Positions 23,032 to 33,984 of a stretch of 42,949 nucleotides of DNA are shown here, in pieces. A model generated the notes under the pieces. The model did not search any database. It saw nothing but the letters and a program-made list of their open reading frames with translations, and was not told the origin of the DNA. Source of the DNA: Prototheca cutis (taxonomy: Eukaryota > Chlorophyta > Trebouxiophyceae > Chlorellales > Chlorellaceae); the NCBI GenBank assembly GCA_002897115.2, contig BCIH01000023.1, forward strand, positions 2,071 through 45,019, read 5' to 3'. The first letter of the stretch is position 1, and each line of letters starts with the position of its first letter. Both the position numbers and the translations under genes were made by a program.

Positions 23032-23553
23032 TGAAGCGCTGGGCACGCCCAGTGCTTTGGGGCCCGTTGGGGACGATGAGGTTCCCAAGTGGCCCAGCCA
23101 CCGCTTCCACCATGTGGACACATCGGCAACCCAGTGCCCATCATACGCTTGTTCATGTAAGACCGCATCGCACTCAAGTTGATGATATGGAGGCGCATAT
23201 CATTGATGATCAGTGGAGAGCGGGAGGCATTCCAGTGGCGCCCCCTCCTGACCATGGCTGACCGTGACTGCAACCACGCCCGAAGAATGAGGTTTGTCAC
23301 CCGTCATGGCCCGAGCAAGCCACGCGAACGTGGGACGGCATCATCACGCCGCTCCACCCCACGGATTTCCATCATCCCATTGTGTCGCAATTCAATCACG
23401 CAGTGTATTAACCGGGTGTGCCTGACCAGAGGGCGTGGCACGCGCCTGTTGTAGTTCCACCCCGTGAGGCCAGAGGCGCAGCACCGGCCTGCGCAGCACT
23501 GCAAAGGCGGTGCCGACGCGCTTGTATCGGGGCGTGGTCAATAGTCGATAGTC
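23032..23553. other. Intergenic region between plus-strand genes
   Basis: No coding frame is supported in these 522 bases, which lie between the stop of the possible beta-barrel gene and the start of NDUFB8. Confidence 0.5.
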
Positions 23554-24187
23554 ATGACCAAGGGTCTGGCAGTGCTTGCCCGGCGGGTCGTACAGTCCCG
23601 GGGGGTGCTCGCCCGGCGCGGTGGAGGTGGTGGTCCCCTGGCCCCTTCCAAGGCGCCCACCTCTCCTCTGGCGGAGTGCGATGAGATGTAAGTGAGAGGT
23701 CGGTGGTTTTTTGGTGGTGGTCCATGCCTGCGCGAGAGGCAGCGCGGGCCGTGGGCCGTTCGCCCGCCCACCCACCAGTGGCCTGTGGCTCCTCTCCGAC
23801 AGGATCTGGCAGGACGGTACGGCCAACCCCGAGACGGCTCTGGACTCGTACGACCTGGTGACCCCCACCCAGGCCCTCACCTGGCTTTTGTCGGGCATGG
23901 GCGTGTTTGCGGTGGTAGCCACCGTCGCCAACGCCAGCGACCGCCCGGCGCCCTGGGTGTGTGTGTGTGTGTGTGTGTTGTTTTGAGGGTGGGGGGGATA
24001 TAGGGTTGTCGTGCCGGTCTGCTTGGATTATGCATCAACTGCGTGGCTGGTTCCAGGCCGATGGTATGCAATAGGATGACCTGGATGAAGGTGCTATCGA
24101 GTGTCCCACTGCCCCACCAAAAACAATCTGCAGGCGGCAAAGGATGTCTCAGTGCCTCCCGAGATTGAGGCAACCTTCTCCCGCTGA
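23554..24187 (+). CDS. NDUFB8: Complex I subunit NDUFB8, plant type
   Basis: Accessory single-helix subunit of mitochondrial NADH dehydrogenase, in the membrane arm. Exons 23554-23687, 23803-23956 and 24134-24187 give 113 residues, slightly shorter than the roughly 125 of land plants. The N-terminus is a basic presequence (GLAVLARRVVQSRGVLARRG). The family core is IWQDGTANPETALD followed by the helix ALTWLLSGMGVFAVVATVA. The C-terminus ends VPPEIEATFSR rather than the usual proline-tyrosine tail. The second intron begins inside a GT microsatellite, so the donor GT is itself the first repeat unit. The call rests on similarity to plant NDUFB8 remembered from the family. Confidence 0.78.
23957..23979 (+). 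repeat. (GT)n at the 5' splice site of NDUFB8 intron 2
   Basis: About eleven GT units start exactly at the donor after TGG. Every unit is a possible donor dinucleotide, but only the first one or one lying 3n bases away would keep the frame. Confidence 0.85.
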
Positions 24188-24392
24188 AGTGAGGTGAGGC
24201 CGGCCATGCGACTGGGCCTGTTGAATGTAACGTACTCTGATCTGTTTGACAGAAGGGAAACCGCTTTAGTGTGGGACAACCAAGCGAGGGCAGATCACAG
24301 CAGGATGTCAGCCGGGAATGGTATGGCATGCATGGGGAAGGGCGGCTTTCCCAGGACTTGGCGTCGTCTCGCTTCACCAGCGCTTGGCATTG

Positions 24393-25114
24393 TCACTCCC
24401 TCGCCTGGAGGAACTTTGTCCCAAAGTCGGACAGCATCTGCACCATGCGTGCGGAGACGTTGGGCATTTCGTAGGTGATGAGCATGTACGTGGGGCTGCC
24501 AAAGACACCGGCGTCCACCTTGAGCAGCGCGATGCCCGTGCTTTCTTCGGGGCTGCCATCCATCGACCGCCCGTACACCAGCGGCGGGTGGAAACGGTGA
24601 ACCTGCGTGGCGAGCAGGCCATCAGTGATGGGGAGTGATTGAGACGTGAGGTGGGACCAAAGAAGGGAACCCCATGCATGGCTATGCCATCAGTACTCAA
24701 TGCACCAGCCACCCTCACCTCGTATCTCCGGTTGGTGACTGTCAGTCCATGGCGCAAAGCACTGTCCCTGTCAGCAAACGTCTCTGCCAGCTGTGCCCTC
24801 TCAGTGGGGTTGGACTGCACAATTTGGACAGAGGAGGCAGGCACGTGTGGGCAGAAGAGCCTGGGTTGGCCCATGTCAACCCCCTCTCTCAGTCTCTGAG
24901 CATCTGCAGCCAGCAGGCAAGGGCGGCATCCCACAAGCCGGCCTGCAGTGCTTTAAGGCAGACTCCCACCAAAGGTCCTCACATCAAATGTGGAGTACAA
25001 GACGTCCGTGTCTGTGAAGATGAGGACGCGACTGGCATCCCTCCAGGTCGCCTTGGCTGCGGTGGCCAGGTCCTCCTTCCCCGAGGTGCTCGTGGCGCTG
25101 CCGTCGATGCTCAT
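24393..25114 (-). CDS. Small conserved protein, profilin-like
   Basis: Exons 25114-24983, 24814-24719 and 24602-24393, all phase 0, give 145 residues with no signal peptide or membrane helix. The N-terminal half holds ATWRDASRVLIFTDTDVLYS and a helical segment SNPTERAQLAETF. The C-terminal half has the strongly patterned VHRFHPPLVYGR, GIALLKVD, YMLITYEMP and a final helix MVQMLSDFGTKFL. This strand-helix pattern and length suit a profilin-like fold, and I recall similar small plant proteins annotated that way, but the match is not certain. A longer open frame upstream on the same strand (25743-25360) ends in a stop and lies opposite the MOC1 first exon; I do not include it. The gene is convergent with NDUFB8 (205 bases apart). 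Confidence 0.65.
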
Positions 25115-25519
25115 GCTGCCCTATAATGCACGACCACTACCCAATAAAGATGAGAAGAACCTTGTATGGCGATGCAGCTTCAATCAAGGCAGATCAGATC
25201 CAGGGAGTTGGCGTCATGGTCGAAGTGCGCGACAGCGAGCTACGGTTTTTGGATGGGATGTGATCTGAACATCACGGCGTGTGTGCACAGCAGTTCCCCA
25301 AAGCCCATCCCGCCAGCTCCCTCAAATGCATCGATCCGGAGTTCATAGTTACCTCCAAATCACTGCTCGTCAGGAGGTGCCGAAAAGATCGGCTGGGTGA
25401 GGCTGGGCGCCATGAGGCCGGGCCCGTCCCACTGACGGCCCGGCATGGTGCCCATGGCGTTGTCCTGTGCGCCAATAGAGGGGCTACTCCACGCCGCCAG
25501 AGCCTGCAATGTTAAGACC
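25115..25519. promoter_or_regulatory. Intergenic region of a divergent pair
   Basis: These 405 bases lie between the profilin-like gene start (minus) and the MOC1 start (plus). They should contain both leaders and promoters; no motif stands out. Confidence 0.4.
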
Positions 25520-26763
25520 ATGCGTCCTGTACTGTGGAGAAGGGCGGTCCTGTCCTCATGTGGCAGAGCGCGACTGGCAACAAAGGCCTCTGCGGCGGCC
25601 GCCGTGCAGCTGGCCAGTGGTGCGTGACGGTCATGTGCTCTGAATTTCCCTACGTTCAGAGTGGTCATGAGGGGGGTTGTCATGTGGCATAAATGTGCAA
25701 TGCCCATTTCAAAGCGGGTGCCGGCTATCGAGCTTGCACACAACCTGCTTCACAATGACAACATGCAGAACCGGGGGACGAATTTAGGCTGCTGACGAGG
25801 GAGGCACCACTGTATCCCGAGCTGCTGACGCCCGGGTCGGAGTCCATGTTGATCGGCGTGGATCCAGACACCAGTGGCGCACTGGCGGTGTTGCGCTGGT
25901 GCAACAGTGGGGGCGCTGCTGACCCCTGGGCCGCAGCAACACTGGCGGTGCATGACATGCCGCTGGTCACCTGGCGAATGGCCTCTCGTGACAAGAAGCA
26001 GCCGTGCAGCCAAGGCCTGCTGGACCTGCTGCGCCCACTGGCAGAGCTCCAGCGGCGTGGCGTTGTGGTCAGGGCGGCGGTCGAGGTTACTACACCAAAC
26101 CACGTCAGTGGCAAGCACGCCTGGTGAGTGAGTGCTTATTTGTTCTGGGGTGGTGGGTTGGGCTGGGCATCAGAACCGAGACCACTGGCAGGTGAACGGT
26201 GTCCGATGTGGAAACTCGTTAGCAGTATTGACTCCGGCTCGGAGCACGCGCGCACACACACACACACACAGGTTCAACATTGGCTACTCCACGGGCGTCT
26301 TTGATTGCCTGATGACGAGCCTTAACATTCCCTACACACGGGTGAATGCTTCCGTCTGGAAGCGGCAGATGGGACTGTTCAAAAAGGGCAAGCCAGGGAG
26401 CATGACCCTGGCACACATGATCGTGCCAAGTGCCGAACCGTACTTGAGGTGGGTACATGGGGCTGGGGGGGGGTGATGCTCATGGTTTGTTGGAATGTTG
26501 ATTTCTCTGTGGTTATGGATGGATGGTTGCCCAGGCCCGTGTGTGGAGACACCATCAAACTTGTTCTCCTTGACTGCTGCTGTTGCATGGTGCCAGCCGG
26601 TGGGCATTCAACGCTGAACAAGCAATGCCATTTTGGTTACAGGCGCAAAAAGGACCACGGCAGGGCTGAGGCACTGTTGATCGCGGCCTGGGCGCTGGGC
26701 TGCAGAGTGGAGGCGGTTGGGTCTCCAGAAATCTCAGCGATCGAAGAAGCCGACGAGGACTAG
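25520..26763 (+). CDS. MOC1: Chloroplast Holliday-junction resolvase MOC1
   Basis: RuvC-like nuclease that resolves four-way junctions so that chloroplast nucleoids can segregate. Exons 25520-25619, 25769-26123, 26272-26448 and 26643-26763 give 250 residues. The first exon encodes a typical transit peptide (RPVLWRRAVLSSCGRARLAT); it joins in phase to the second exon through a GAA codon split by the intron. Motifs: GVDPDTSGALAVL with D65, AAVEVTTPN with E139, the FNIGYSTGVFDCL helix, and RKKDHGRAEALLIAAW with D215. These supply the acidic residues of a RuvC site. The second intron ends in a CG/CA repeat that runs right into the acceptor. The usual EQ after the second strand is EV here. No plastid partner gene lies next to it. 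Confidence 0.92.
26245..26270 (+). repeat. CG/CA microsatellite abutting MOC1 acceptor
   Basis: GCACGCGCGCACAC followed by CA units runs without a gap into CACAG, the 3' splice site of MOC1 intron 2. The polypyrimidine tract expected before an acceptor is replaced by the repeat. Confidence 0.9.
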
Positions 26764-27261
26764 TAGCCTGGGGCTGTCGATGTAGCTGCGCCATCCAAGA
26801 TGGGCCAGGCCGACTTCATGCCGCTGTTAATGCTGCTCAAGCGGATTTGTCCCACGAGCACTGGCCCAATGCCAGTCAACCACCCAATTGAAATCCTCCA
26901 GAACGAAAAGTTTACATTCAAGACATGCTTGGAATCAATCCAGTCGAGACGGTGACACATACGCAGGCGTAGAAAAAATTTACTGAGTTTGGCAGGACAG
27001 GCATCAAGGGCCGCCGGCTGTGCTCATGGGCCACCAGTGCCAGAGCATGCGCCGTTAATTGGCTCTGGGGATGCAACCAATGCAGCAGGACGATGTCACA
27101 ACACACCGCCAATCCCCCCGAACCTTTCGCCAACAGCCTCGCCTGCAGCACACATTCCAGGCCACAGCGAAACACAACAAAAGGAAATCCAATCAAGGGG
27201 CTCTCCATGTCACTCTTCAAGGTTTCGTTGCAGGACATCTGTTAGATCTGCGTTGACACTG
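26764..27261. other. Intergenic region between convergent genes
   Basis: These 498 bases hold the 3' flanks of MOC1 (plus) and the cis-prenyltransferase (minus). No gene is supported. The sequence is more AT-rich than the flanking exons. Confidence 0.5.
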
Positions 27262-28578
27262 CTATGTTCGAGCCGGCTCCAGGACCCAGGGAGCCAGCGG
27301 GGCTGCTGGCCGCCACGGCACGCCCAGCTCGCACTCGGGGCCATCCAGATCGTCACCCTGTCTGCTGCTGCTGCTGCTACTGCTGCCGTTTACGTTCGGG
27401 GAGCCTTCTACTGATTCTTCCTCCGTGCCCGATGCCTGACCCTCGCTGCCTTGCCGGACATGGGCTGACGCAGGGCTGCCGGCATGCCGAGAGCCATGGC
27501 CCGGACTGCGGAGGAGGGGCTCCTGCAACTCCGTCACGGGTGTTGCTCGCTCCGCGGCGGCCCCGTCGTTAACAGCGGCGACAGCCTCTGCCGGCCGCGC
27601 CGCCGTGCCACTAACCATCTCAGCACACCGCTGGGCAGTCGTTGCCCTGACCCGCTCGAGAAACGGAGCGGCGCGCTGCCACGCCACCACGGCCCGCGCA
27701 AGGTCCCACAGCGAAAAGTCGGGCCACAGCGTGGGCACAAACGCGATGTGTGCAAAGCGTGCCTGCCACAGCATGAAATCGGAGAGCCGCGTCTCTCCAG
27801 ACGTCCGGACCAGCAGGTCTACGGGCGGGCCGTGCATGGCTTCTCGCCAGTTGCGTCGTGTGCTCGTCCCTGCCGTGCTTTCCTCCCGTGCCCAGTCCAG
27901 AGCGGCCAGCATCTCAGACGACGACCTGCAGTAGGGGGTGGGTTGGCCAGTCTTATATGTCGATGGCCAGCGGTGGGGTTGTCTGCCCTGCTGGCCGGTG
28001 CTCCTTTCACCACCGAGCGCACAAACACTCTGTTGCCAAACACGCACGCAGTTGCCATCACTGTCATTGCATCAACAGCACACACAGTACACCCCCACAA
28101 ACCACACGCACGAGTAGATGAAGCAGATGTTGAGTGTCGCACGGGTGTGGTCTGCCGTGGCTGCCTCGATGGCCTGGGCGGCGGCTCGGACGCCAGGCGG
28201 TGCGAGGGTCAGATCGCCCACCACCCTCACCCGCACGCCGTGGCGGCGCAGGAAGGAGTGCTCGCGGGCGAGTTCCAGGAGCTTGGCCTCCGCCAGGCCC
28301 ATCAGCCCGTCCACCTCGGACGCAGGCCGCTGGAAATTCTCTACCGAGAAGGCGTAGACTGATACCGTGCGGACGCCTAGGTCCAGGCACCAGCCCAGGG
28401 CGTCCAGCAGGCGGCCGTAACCACGGGTGTGGCCTGTCAGGGGCGGGTCCCGGCTGGCCTCGGCATGGCGTCGGTTGCCGTCCATGATGAAGGCCACGTG
28501 GTGCGGGGTGGGGCGGGTGGCCAGCACCCCCGTCACCGCGGCCCGGGCCAGACGGTCCACGGGAGCCCTCCAAGCCAT
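27262..28578 (-). CDS. DHDDS: cis-Prenyltransferase, DHDDS type
   Basis: Makes long-chain dehydrodolichyl diphosphate from FPP and IPP for protein glycosylation, on the ER membrane. Exons 28578-28112 and 27925-27262 give 376 residues. Conserved regions are all present: [11 protein letters not shown] (30-40; D33 binds the diphosphate-magnesium), [39 protein letters not shown] and [14 protein letters not shown]. The SGETRLSDF form is that of eukaryotic DHDDS/CIT rather than bacterial UppS. After about residue 250 the chain leaves the family. It continues as about 120 residues of low-complexity Ala/Glu/Ser, including a run of seven serines coded by a CTG/AGC repeat near 27362-27390. Most enzymes of this type act with a NgBR partner; none is in this window. 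Confidence 0.92.
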
Positions 28579-29142
28579 TGCACAGCTACACTTTAGAAAC
28601 GCAGCAACGTGTTCGGCTCAGTGCGGACGCCTCCCAAGCCCCGCTCCCCTGCACCGAGCCGGGCTCGAGGGCAGTGGGGCCAAGCCCGGGGGCCCTCCCG
28701 TCTTTCGAGCAGTCAGTCGCGATCAGGCGATCGTGCATCACCTGTCTGGGTGGCCCCACTGTCGCATGAGGTATGCAAATGCCAAACGAGATTGCCTGGC
28801 TCCACATTTGCCCAGGCGACGCGACTGCGGGGCTAATTGCTCAGGGGGATCCAATTTGGTAATTTGGCCTCGCTTTCAAACATGAATCTCCGTCCATGTG
28901 GGATGCAGGGCAGCCCATGTCGGGCGAGGCACATGAAGGCATTAATACACGCTGAACCTTCCGTTTGCTGTAATGAATCGCATTGCGACGGTGCATCGCG
29001 CGGTCGGGTGGTGTGGGTGCCCTGCGGAGGGCCGGCGGAGTCGCAGCCAGGGTGCCTGAACGCACCCAACCCACCCACGGCCCATGGCGTGTGCCAACAC
29101 GGGATCCCGAAATATCACCCCTCCCGGGAATGAGATGTGCAC
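28579..29142. promoter_or_regulatory. Intergenic region of a divergent pair
   Basis: These 564 bases separate the cis-prenyltransferase start (minus) from the J-domain protein start (plus). No coding frame is supported, and the two promoters must lie here. Confidence 0.45.
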
Positions 29143-30116
29143 ATGTTGAGACAGGTGACACGCGTGCACAGCAGCGGATTGCTTGCTGCAGCAGTCCCTG
29201 CCCAAGCCAGGTGCCCGCTAGGCTCACCGGACGACGACGGATGGTCTCCTGCTCGTGTCCTGCGTTGGTTCACATCCGGTGTTCACCATGCCGACGTGGA
29301 TATCAAGGTGCGGGGTGATTACGAATGCGAAAGGCAGCTCCGCGCCTGGATGTGCGTTGCTGATGAGCAGGCCTGGCAGTGTGTGCACGTCTTGGGAGTT
29401 GCTGGTGGTCGTGATGACAACGACGGATCAGCCGCCATGCCATTGCCTTGCAGCGGACCAAGCGGCAGAGGCGTCGCGACTGGAACCGGCGGCTGCGGGA
29501 AGGCCTGGACGACCTGGGGTCTACATGGTGGGGCCCCGCATCCCACGAGCAAGCCTCGCGGGCTGGGTCTGGCACGGAGCAGCGGCAGCGGGACGGCGGG
29601 GGTCTCTTCCGAGACTATTTTTTCCGACACTGTCTGAATCGACAGCAAGCGCGGCGACTGCAACAACAGCAGCGGCGACACTGGGACGAGGAGGGAGCTG
29701 AAACCGGAACAAGCCAGCGGGCAGGCTCCGAGCAGCGGGGCTGGCACAGAGGCACATCGGGGCCCGACGGCCGAGAGGCCTGGACACGGCAACGGGAACG
29801 CTGGTCATCATTTGGCAGTGGTCCTCGTGCACAGGAGCGCGGGACGAGGAGCGACGGGTCGTCGTCGTCGTCGCAGGGGGGACGCAATGTGCATCATCCG
29901 AGTGCCCCCGAGCCGCACGCACCGGAGAGGACGGTGCTGGGTCTCGAGCCGCATATACCGCTCACACGGCAGGACCTGCGCGCCGCTTTTCTCCGCGCCG
30001 CGCGGGACTGGCATCCGGACCGGCACCCGGAGCACCGGCGCAGCGCCGCCGCCGAGCGATTCAAGGCGGCCCAGGCCGCGTACGAGCGGCTGCTAGCGTC
30101 TGCCGGACTCGTCTGA
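29143..30116 (+). CDS. Organelle-targeted protein with C-terminal J domain
   Basis: Hsp70 co-chaperone candidate. Exons 29143-29307 and 29454-30116 give 275 residues. The N-terminus (MLRQVTRVHSSGLLAAAV then PAQARCP) is basic and free of acid, like a mitochondrial or plastid presequence. The middle is very rich in Arg, Gln and Gly (RTKRQRRRDWNRRLREG, LQQQQRRHWDEEG, SDGSSSSSQGG). The J domain is at the very end: VLGLEPHIPLTRQDLRAAFL, then WHPDRHPEHRR with HPD at 242-244, then AERFKAAQAAYERLL. The HPD tripeptide that stimulates Hsp70 ATPase is intact. Most J proteins carry the domain near the N-terminus; a terminal position is less common but known. The specific orthologue is not recognised. Confidence 0.82.
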
Positions 30117-30353
30117 TGCGTGCTTTGATGGGGCGCAGCCGTCAAGACCAAGGACATCCCGACTGGCGGCTCCTCAACGGGGGACAACAGACTGACTTTC
30201 CGACCCCAAAACCGAACCAATTTCTTGCACCCTGGACAGCGCCGCTGTGCGTCTGTCTTTCTGCACGTGTCGCAGTGTGCTTACAGGAGACGTGGCGCAC
30301 GTCCTGCCCTGGTGCTCAGCAGGGTGCTCGCCAGGAGCTGCCTTCCCACAAAA

Positions 30354-31691
30354 CTACCGGCCCCTCATCCGCTTGTCGCGCTCCGCTTCATACTCCCGGA
30401 GCTCCGCAGCTTGCAAGAACGCTTGCTTGTCCAGGTACTGCACGTAGAAACAGGACTGTTGCTGAGTTTCCTTTGAATTGCAACCTGAAATGGACCCTGG
30501 TCCACCTACTGTTTCGTTTGGGGTGGGGCTCATCACAACAGTGACAGCACTCCAGAAAGCTGGTCTCCCTCGACCCAATCTCCTCTAAAAAAACCGTAGT
30601 AACCCAGCAGAAACAAAGGAAACGCCACAGCCCCCAGCCTTGGCCACCCACCTGGCCTGCAGAGCGCTTGTGTGCCTCAAGCTCTGCATCCACGGCTTCG
30701 TTGTCGGCCTTGAACTCGGACCAATCGGACCGGGTCTTGTCCAGGACGTTGATTCTTTTGGGTTCTGCCAGCGACGCCAGCGCGGCATCCAGACCACCCG
30801 CCAGTTGAGTAGGTTTCGGAGGCCCGGCAGGCCCGGTTGGGGCCCCACCAATGGGCGCGGGCTTCTGTGCCCCAGCAGCTGCACCCTCGGCTGCCTCTCC
30901 CGGACGTGCCGTGCGGGTCACCGTCACCTGCTGCCCCGCGAATTTGCGCGTCTCGGTGACGCGGGGCATGCCGTACTGCATGCCGGCCGATGCAGCTGCC
31001 GCGGCCCGGGTTGCCGCCAGGGCCGCAGCCGCCGCCTTCCGGGCTCTCGCGGCCTTTGCTGCCACGGCGTCCTCCTCGGGCTGCTGCTGCTGCTCCTGGG
31101 ATGAGGACGGCGCAGGTGGTGCCACAGCTCCACCAGAGGACTGCATGGGGTTGTTGCACTGGAGTTGTTGCCGGAGATCAGTTTTATAGCGGCACCAAAG
31201 GACCCACTGCATTTGCCCTCCTGCCCTGCCCACGTGCCAGGCAGGGGCGTACCCAAGCATTCAGCCAAGTGCAAGCCCCCACCACACGCATTGCCTCTGT
31301 TTGTCCCTCCTGCACTGAATCCATCCATCCATTTCCCTCTCATCATCATAAACACAAGAGAACCAGCATGGATGCACCCATCCATCAGAACCCCCGCTCC
31401 AGAAACCAGTACCTCCTGGGCTAGTGTGGACTGGTCTGCGGGCTGTTCGATCCTGGGCCTCTTTGGTTTCACACCAGATTTGGCCTGGAGCTGCTCCCAG
31501 ATGGCATCCACACGTTCCTTGCGGGCTGCCTTGGCGTGGGTGGTCTCCTTCCGGTCACCCCCAGCCGCCAAGGAGCCGTCACGCCCATCCTGAGTCTCAC
31601 AAGTCGGCACCTCCTCATTGCCGAGATCCGGGTTGAAATCCTCATCGGCCTCGTCCTCCGACGGAAGGTCAGCTTGAAGGAAGTTGGACAT
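30354..31691 (-). CDS. SWC5: BCNT-domain protein SWC5/CFDP1
   Basis: Subunit of the SWR1-type chromatin remodeller that swaps H2A for H2A.Z. Exons 31691-31413, 31158-30652 and 30437-30354 give 289 residues. The N-terminus is acidic (LPSEDEADEDFNPDLGNEE), the histone-binding feature of SWC5. A Lys/Arg segment (AARKERVDAIWEQLQ, VKPKRPRIEQ) and an Ala/Gln-rich linker with EQQQQPEED follow. The BCNT-C domain closes the protein: INVLDKTRSDWSEFKADN, then YLDKQAFLQAAELREYEAER, like the family's DW-F and KxAFLxRV patterns. The acceptor of intron 1 could also be 18 or more bases further in (MQ|SSGG), dropping six residues. It converges with the J-domain gene (237 bases). Confidence 0.9.
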
Positions 31692-32356
31692 CGCTGGCGA
31701 GTTGGCAGCAGCCGGTATGCGCAAGTTCTGCTCGCCGGGTGGCGTGTCCTGTTCAGGCTCTCTGAAGCCCGATGCGTGTCGCAGAGTTCTGTTCAAACGC
31801 TGTCAATGGCATGCGCATTCTGCATGTGTCGACATTCCGCTCTGCGAAGGTGGCTGCCTTTTTCTCGACAGCCCCTGTTTTTCGAGCACATTTTGCGGGC
31901 CACAGGGGATTTCCGGTTGTTTGATAGCTCGTGTGAAATACTGGCTCGCATTGCGTTTGCCTGTGGCTCGCCGAGTAGATTTTGCACCCGCAAAACCTTG
32001 GTCCTGTTCTTTCATGACTGTGTGAGATTGTCTGGCGTCGGACCCCAGGTCCTGTGGCCCTCATGCCCTCGCCAGTACTGGGGTGTCGCGCAGGACAAGG
32101 GGTTGCGACACCTCTGGCCCCCTGCCCCCTGCTCAGGCCAGCTCGAAACCATCATTGGGCACCTTTTACGGCTCTCGATGGGAAATCAGCTCAGATTTCC
32201 GGGCATGGCTGTGAGAGGATGCACCATCGATCCGGACGGGGACCTGCCTGGCAGCTGCAAGCCCACGGCAGCCGCAGCAGGTCCAGTGCTGCTTGGTCTG
32301 GTGGACCGCAGGCTGCGTCGGGACTGGCGCACCGGGCTCGCTGCCCGGATGGCTTC
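31692..32356. promoter_or_regulatory. Intergenic region of a divergent pair
   Basis: These 665 bases separate SWC5 (minus) from the TVP38-type gene (plus). Open frames on the plus strand exist but look like chance frames in GC-rich DNA. An upstream coding exon for the TVP38-type gene cannot be excluded. Confidence 0.4.
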
Positions 32357-33704
32357 ATGAATGGGATTGGAAGCCCCCTGGAGCCAAGGTCCAGCGGCCA
32401 TCGAGCACGGAGGGGTTTGGCCCCGGCGGCCGGCTTCCTGGCCACTGTCATTGTGAGTGCCTGGTTTGGTGCTCGGCGTGTCTTGCGAGGGACAAAGCAG
32501 GGTCGGGAACGGGGTCATCGCTCAGGCGCTGCCACTTGCTCGCTGCCCAGCGATGTGCATGGCACAGCCTGTGCCTGTCTGCGGCGCCATGGTTGCGAGC
32601 CGTGCAGATGTTCCCACATGACGTCGAACACCGCGGATCACACACCATTACAACCACCACCACTACCATCATCGGCACCACGGCAACGACAATACCAACA
32701 CATATGCAAACACACATGCAGAACACGACTGAAGGGCTGGGTCCCTGGGGCCCGCTGCTGTTTGTGACGACCATGTGCGCGGCCGAGTGCGTGCCGTTCT
32801 TTCCAACGCAGCCGCTGCTTCTGGCTTCTGGCCTGCTGTTTGGCACAACGGGAGGTGCCCTGAGCGTGCTGGCGGCCAATTTCCTGGCGGGGACGGCCAC
32901 CTTTTTCATCGCACGCGGCGTGGGCCGGCGGTGGGTGGAGCGGCTGCTGGGCGGCGAGGCCGGCACGGGGTCGCCGCTGGCAAAGCGTCTTTCGCAGCTC
33001 CAGGCCGTCGTGCACCGAGGCAGCTTTTGGCAGCAGGCAGGCACGATCTTCCTGCTGCGCATGACACCTATCGTGCCGTTCAGGTGCGTGGGGATTGGCG
33101 GCGTGGTGGGTGGCAGGGTGGGTGCAGGTGTGCGTCTTGCGGGGGGCCGTCATCCGTTGGAATCTCTTGTCTCAACCGATTGGCAACCTACCCACCTGAA
33201 AACCTCCCCGCGAATCCGCAATGTCCCATCCATCCACTGCGACAACGTGTTGTTCCGCAAAAAAACTTCTCCACCTCCTGCAGTGCCTGCAACTACACGC
33301 TGGGTCTGACGCCACTGCCCTACGCGTCGTACGCGTTGGGATCGGTGCTGCCGCTCGTGTTCTGGGCCTTCTTTTATGCGTCGCTGGGCGGCACCTCTCG
33401 CAGGCTCATGGCCCGCGGCGTCTCGCCCGACGTGCTCTTTGCCGATCTGGTGGAGCGCGCCGCGGCACACTCGGCCGACGCTGGCGCGGCGGCAGTTGGG
33501 CTCGGCCTGGCTGGCGCCGTGCTGCTCCTCGTCACCACCGTCGTGCGCCGGCGCCGGGGCGGCCGCGACGCAGGCTCAGGCCATATGGAGGCTCCGGCAG
33601 CGGATGACAGCGGCGCCGGGCAAGTGCCGGGAGATGACTCGCAGGCATGCCTGCCGGCCGTCCCCTTTGCGGCTCCGGCCCGCTCGGACGACGCCCCGTC
33701 ATGA
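32357..33704 (+). CDS. TVP38/TMEM64 (DedA/VTT) family membrane protein
   Basis: Multi-pass membrane protein of the VTT/SNARE-associated Golgi family; relatives act as lipid scramblases or in organelle lipid handling. Exons 32357-32452, 32722-33083 and 33284-33704 give 292 residues. The first exon encodes a basic leader and a hydrophobic start (GLAPAAGFLATVI). The core has LLFVTTMCAAECVPFFPTQP, LLASGLLFGTTGGALSVLAA, FLAGTATFFIARGVG and FWQQAGTIFLLRMTPIVPF, then ACNYTLGLTPLPYASYALGS and PLVFWAFFYASLGG. A last helix (VGLGLAGAVLLLVTTVV) and a hydrophilic tail follow. Family hallmarks F-RLTP-VPF and NY-LGLT are visible. Intron 1 holds an ACC/ACT repeat at 32645-32675. Location (plastid, ER or Golgi) is not clear from the leader. 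Confidence 0.88.
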
Positions 33705-33984
33705 CCATCAACCAAGGCCCACCTCTCCTGGAATGCGGTTGTTTCAACTTCAGCATCCCCTTGACTCTGTGTGTTGCGCTGGGCCTAATTTTGGTTGACG
33801 AGTCCAAGCCCCATGTCCCGCCATCGATTAGTCATTCCAGCCGGGATCCGTCACCCAGCACCGTCGACGTGCATGCCACGCGTGCATGGTATCGAGTAAA
33901 GGTCCACCCGTCCCAAATCCAAACCCGTAATCAATTTCAATTTACCTACTTTGGGTTTTGGCATTTGACGCTCTAAAAACCATA

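Noticed and set aside
25360..25743. Minus-strand frame considered as first exon of the profilin-like gene
   Set aside because: It ends in a stop (…PPDEQ-stop) with no usable donor, and it overlaps the MOC1 transit-peptide exon, which joins in phase and fits the family. The profilin-like protein is complete from ATG 25114.
29137..29637. Read-through frame at the J-domain gene intron
   Set aside because: Reading through 29308-29453 loses the frame of the J domain; the spliced model keeps the presequence and J domain together.
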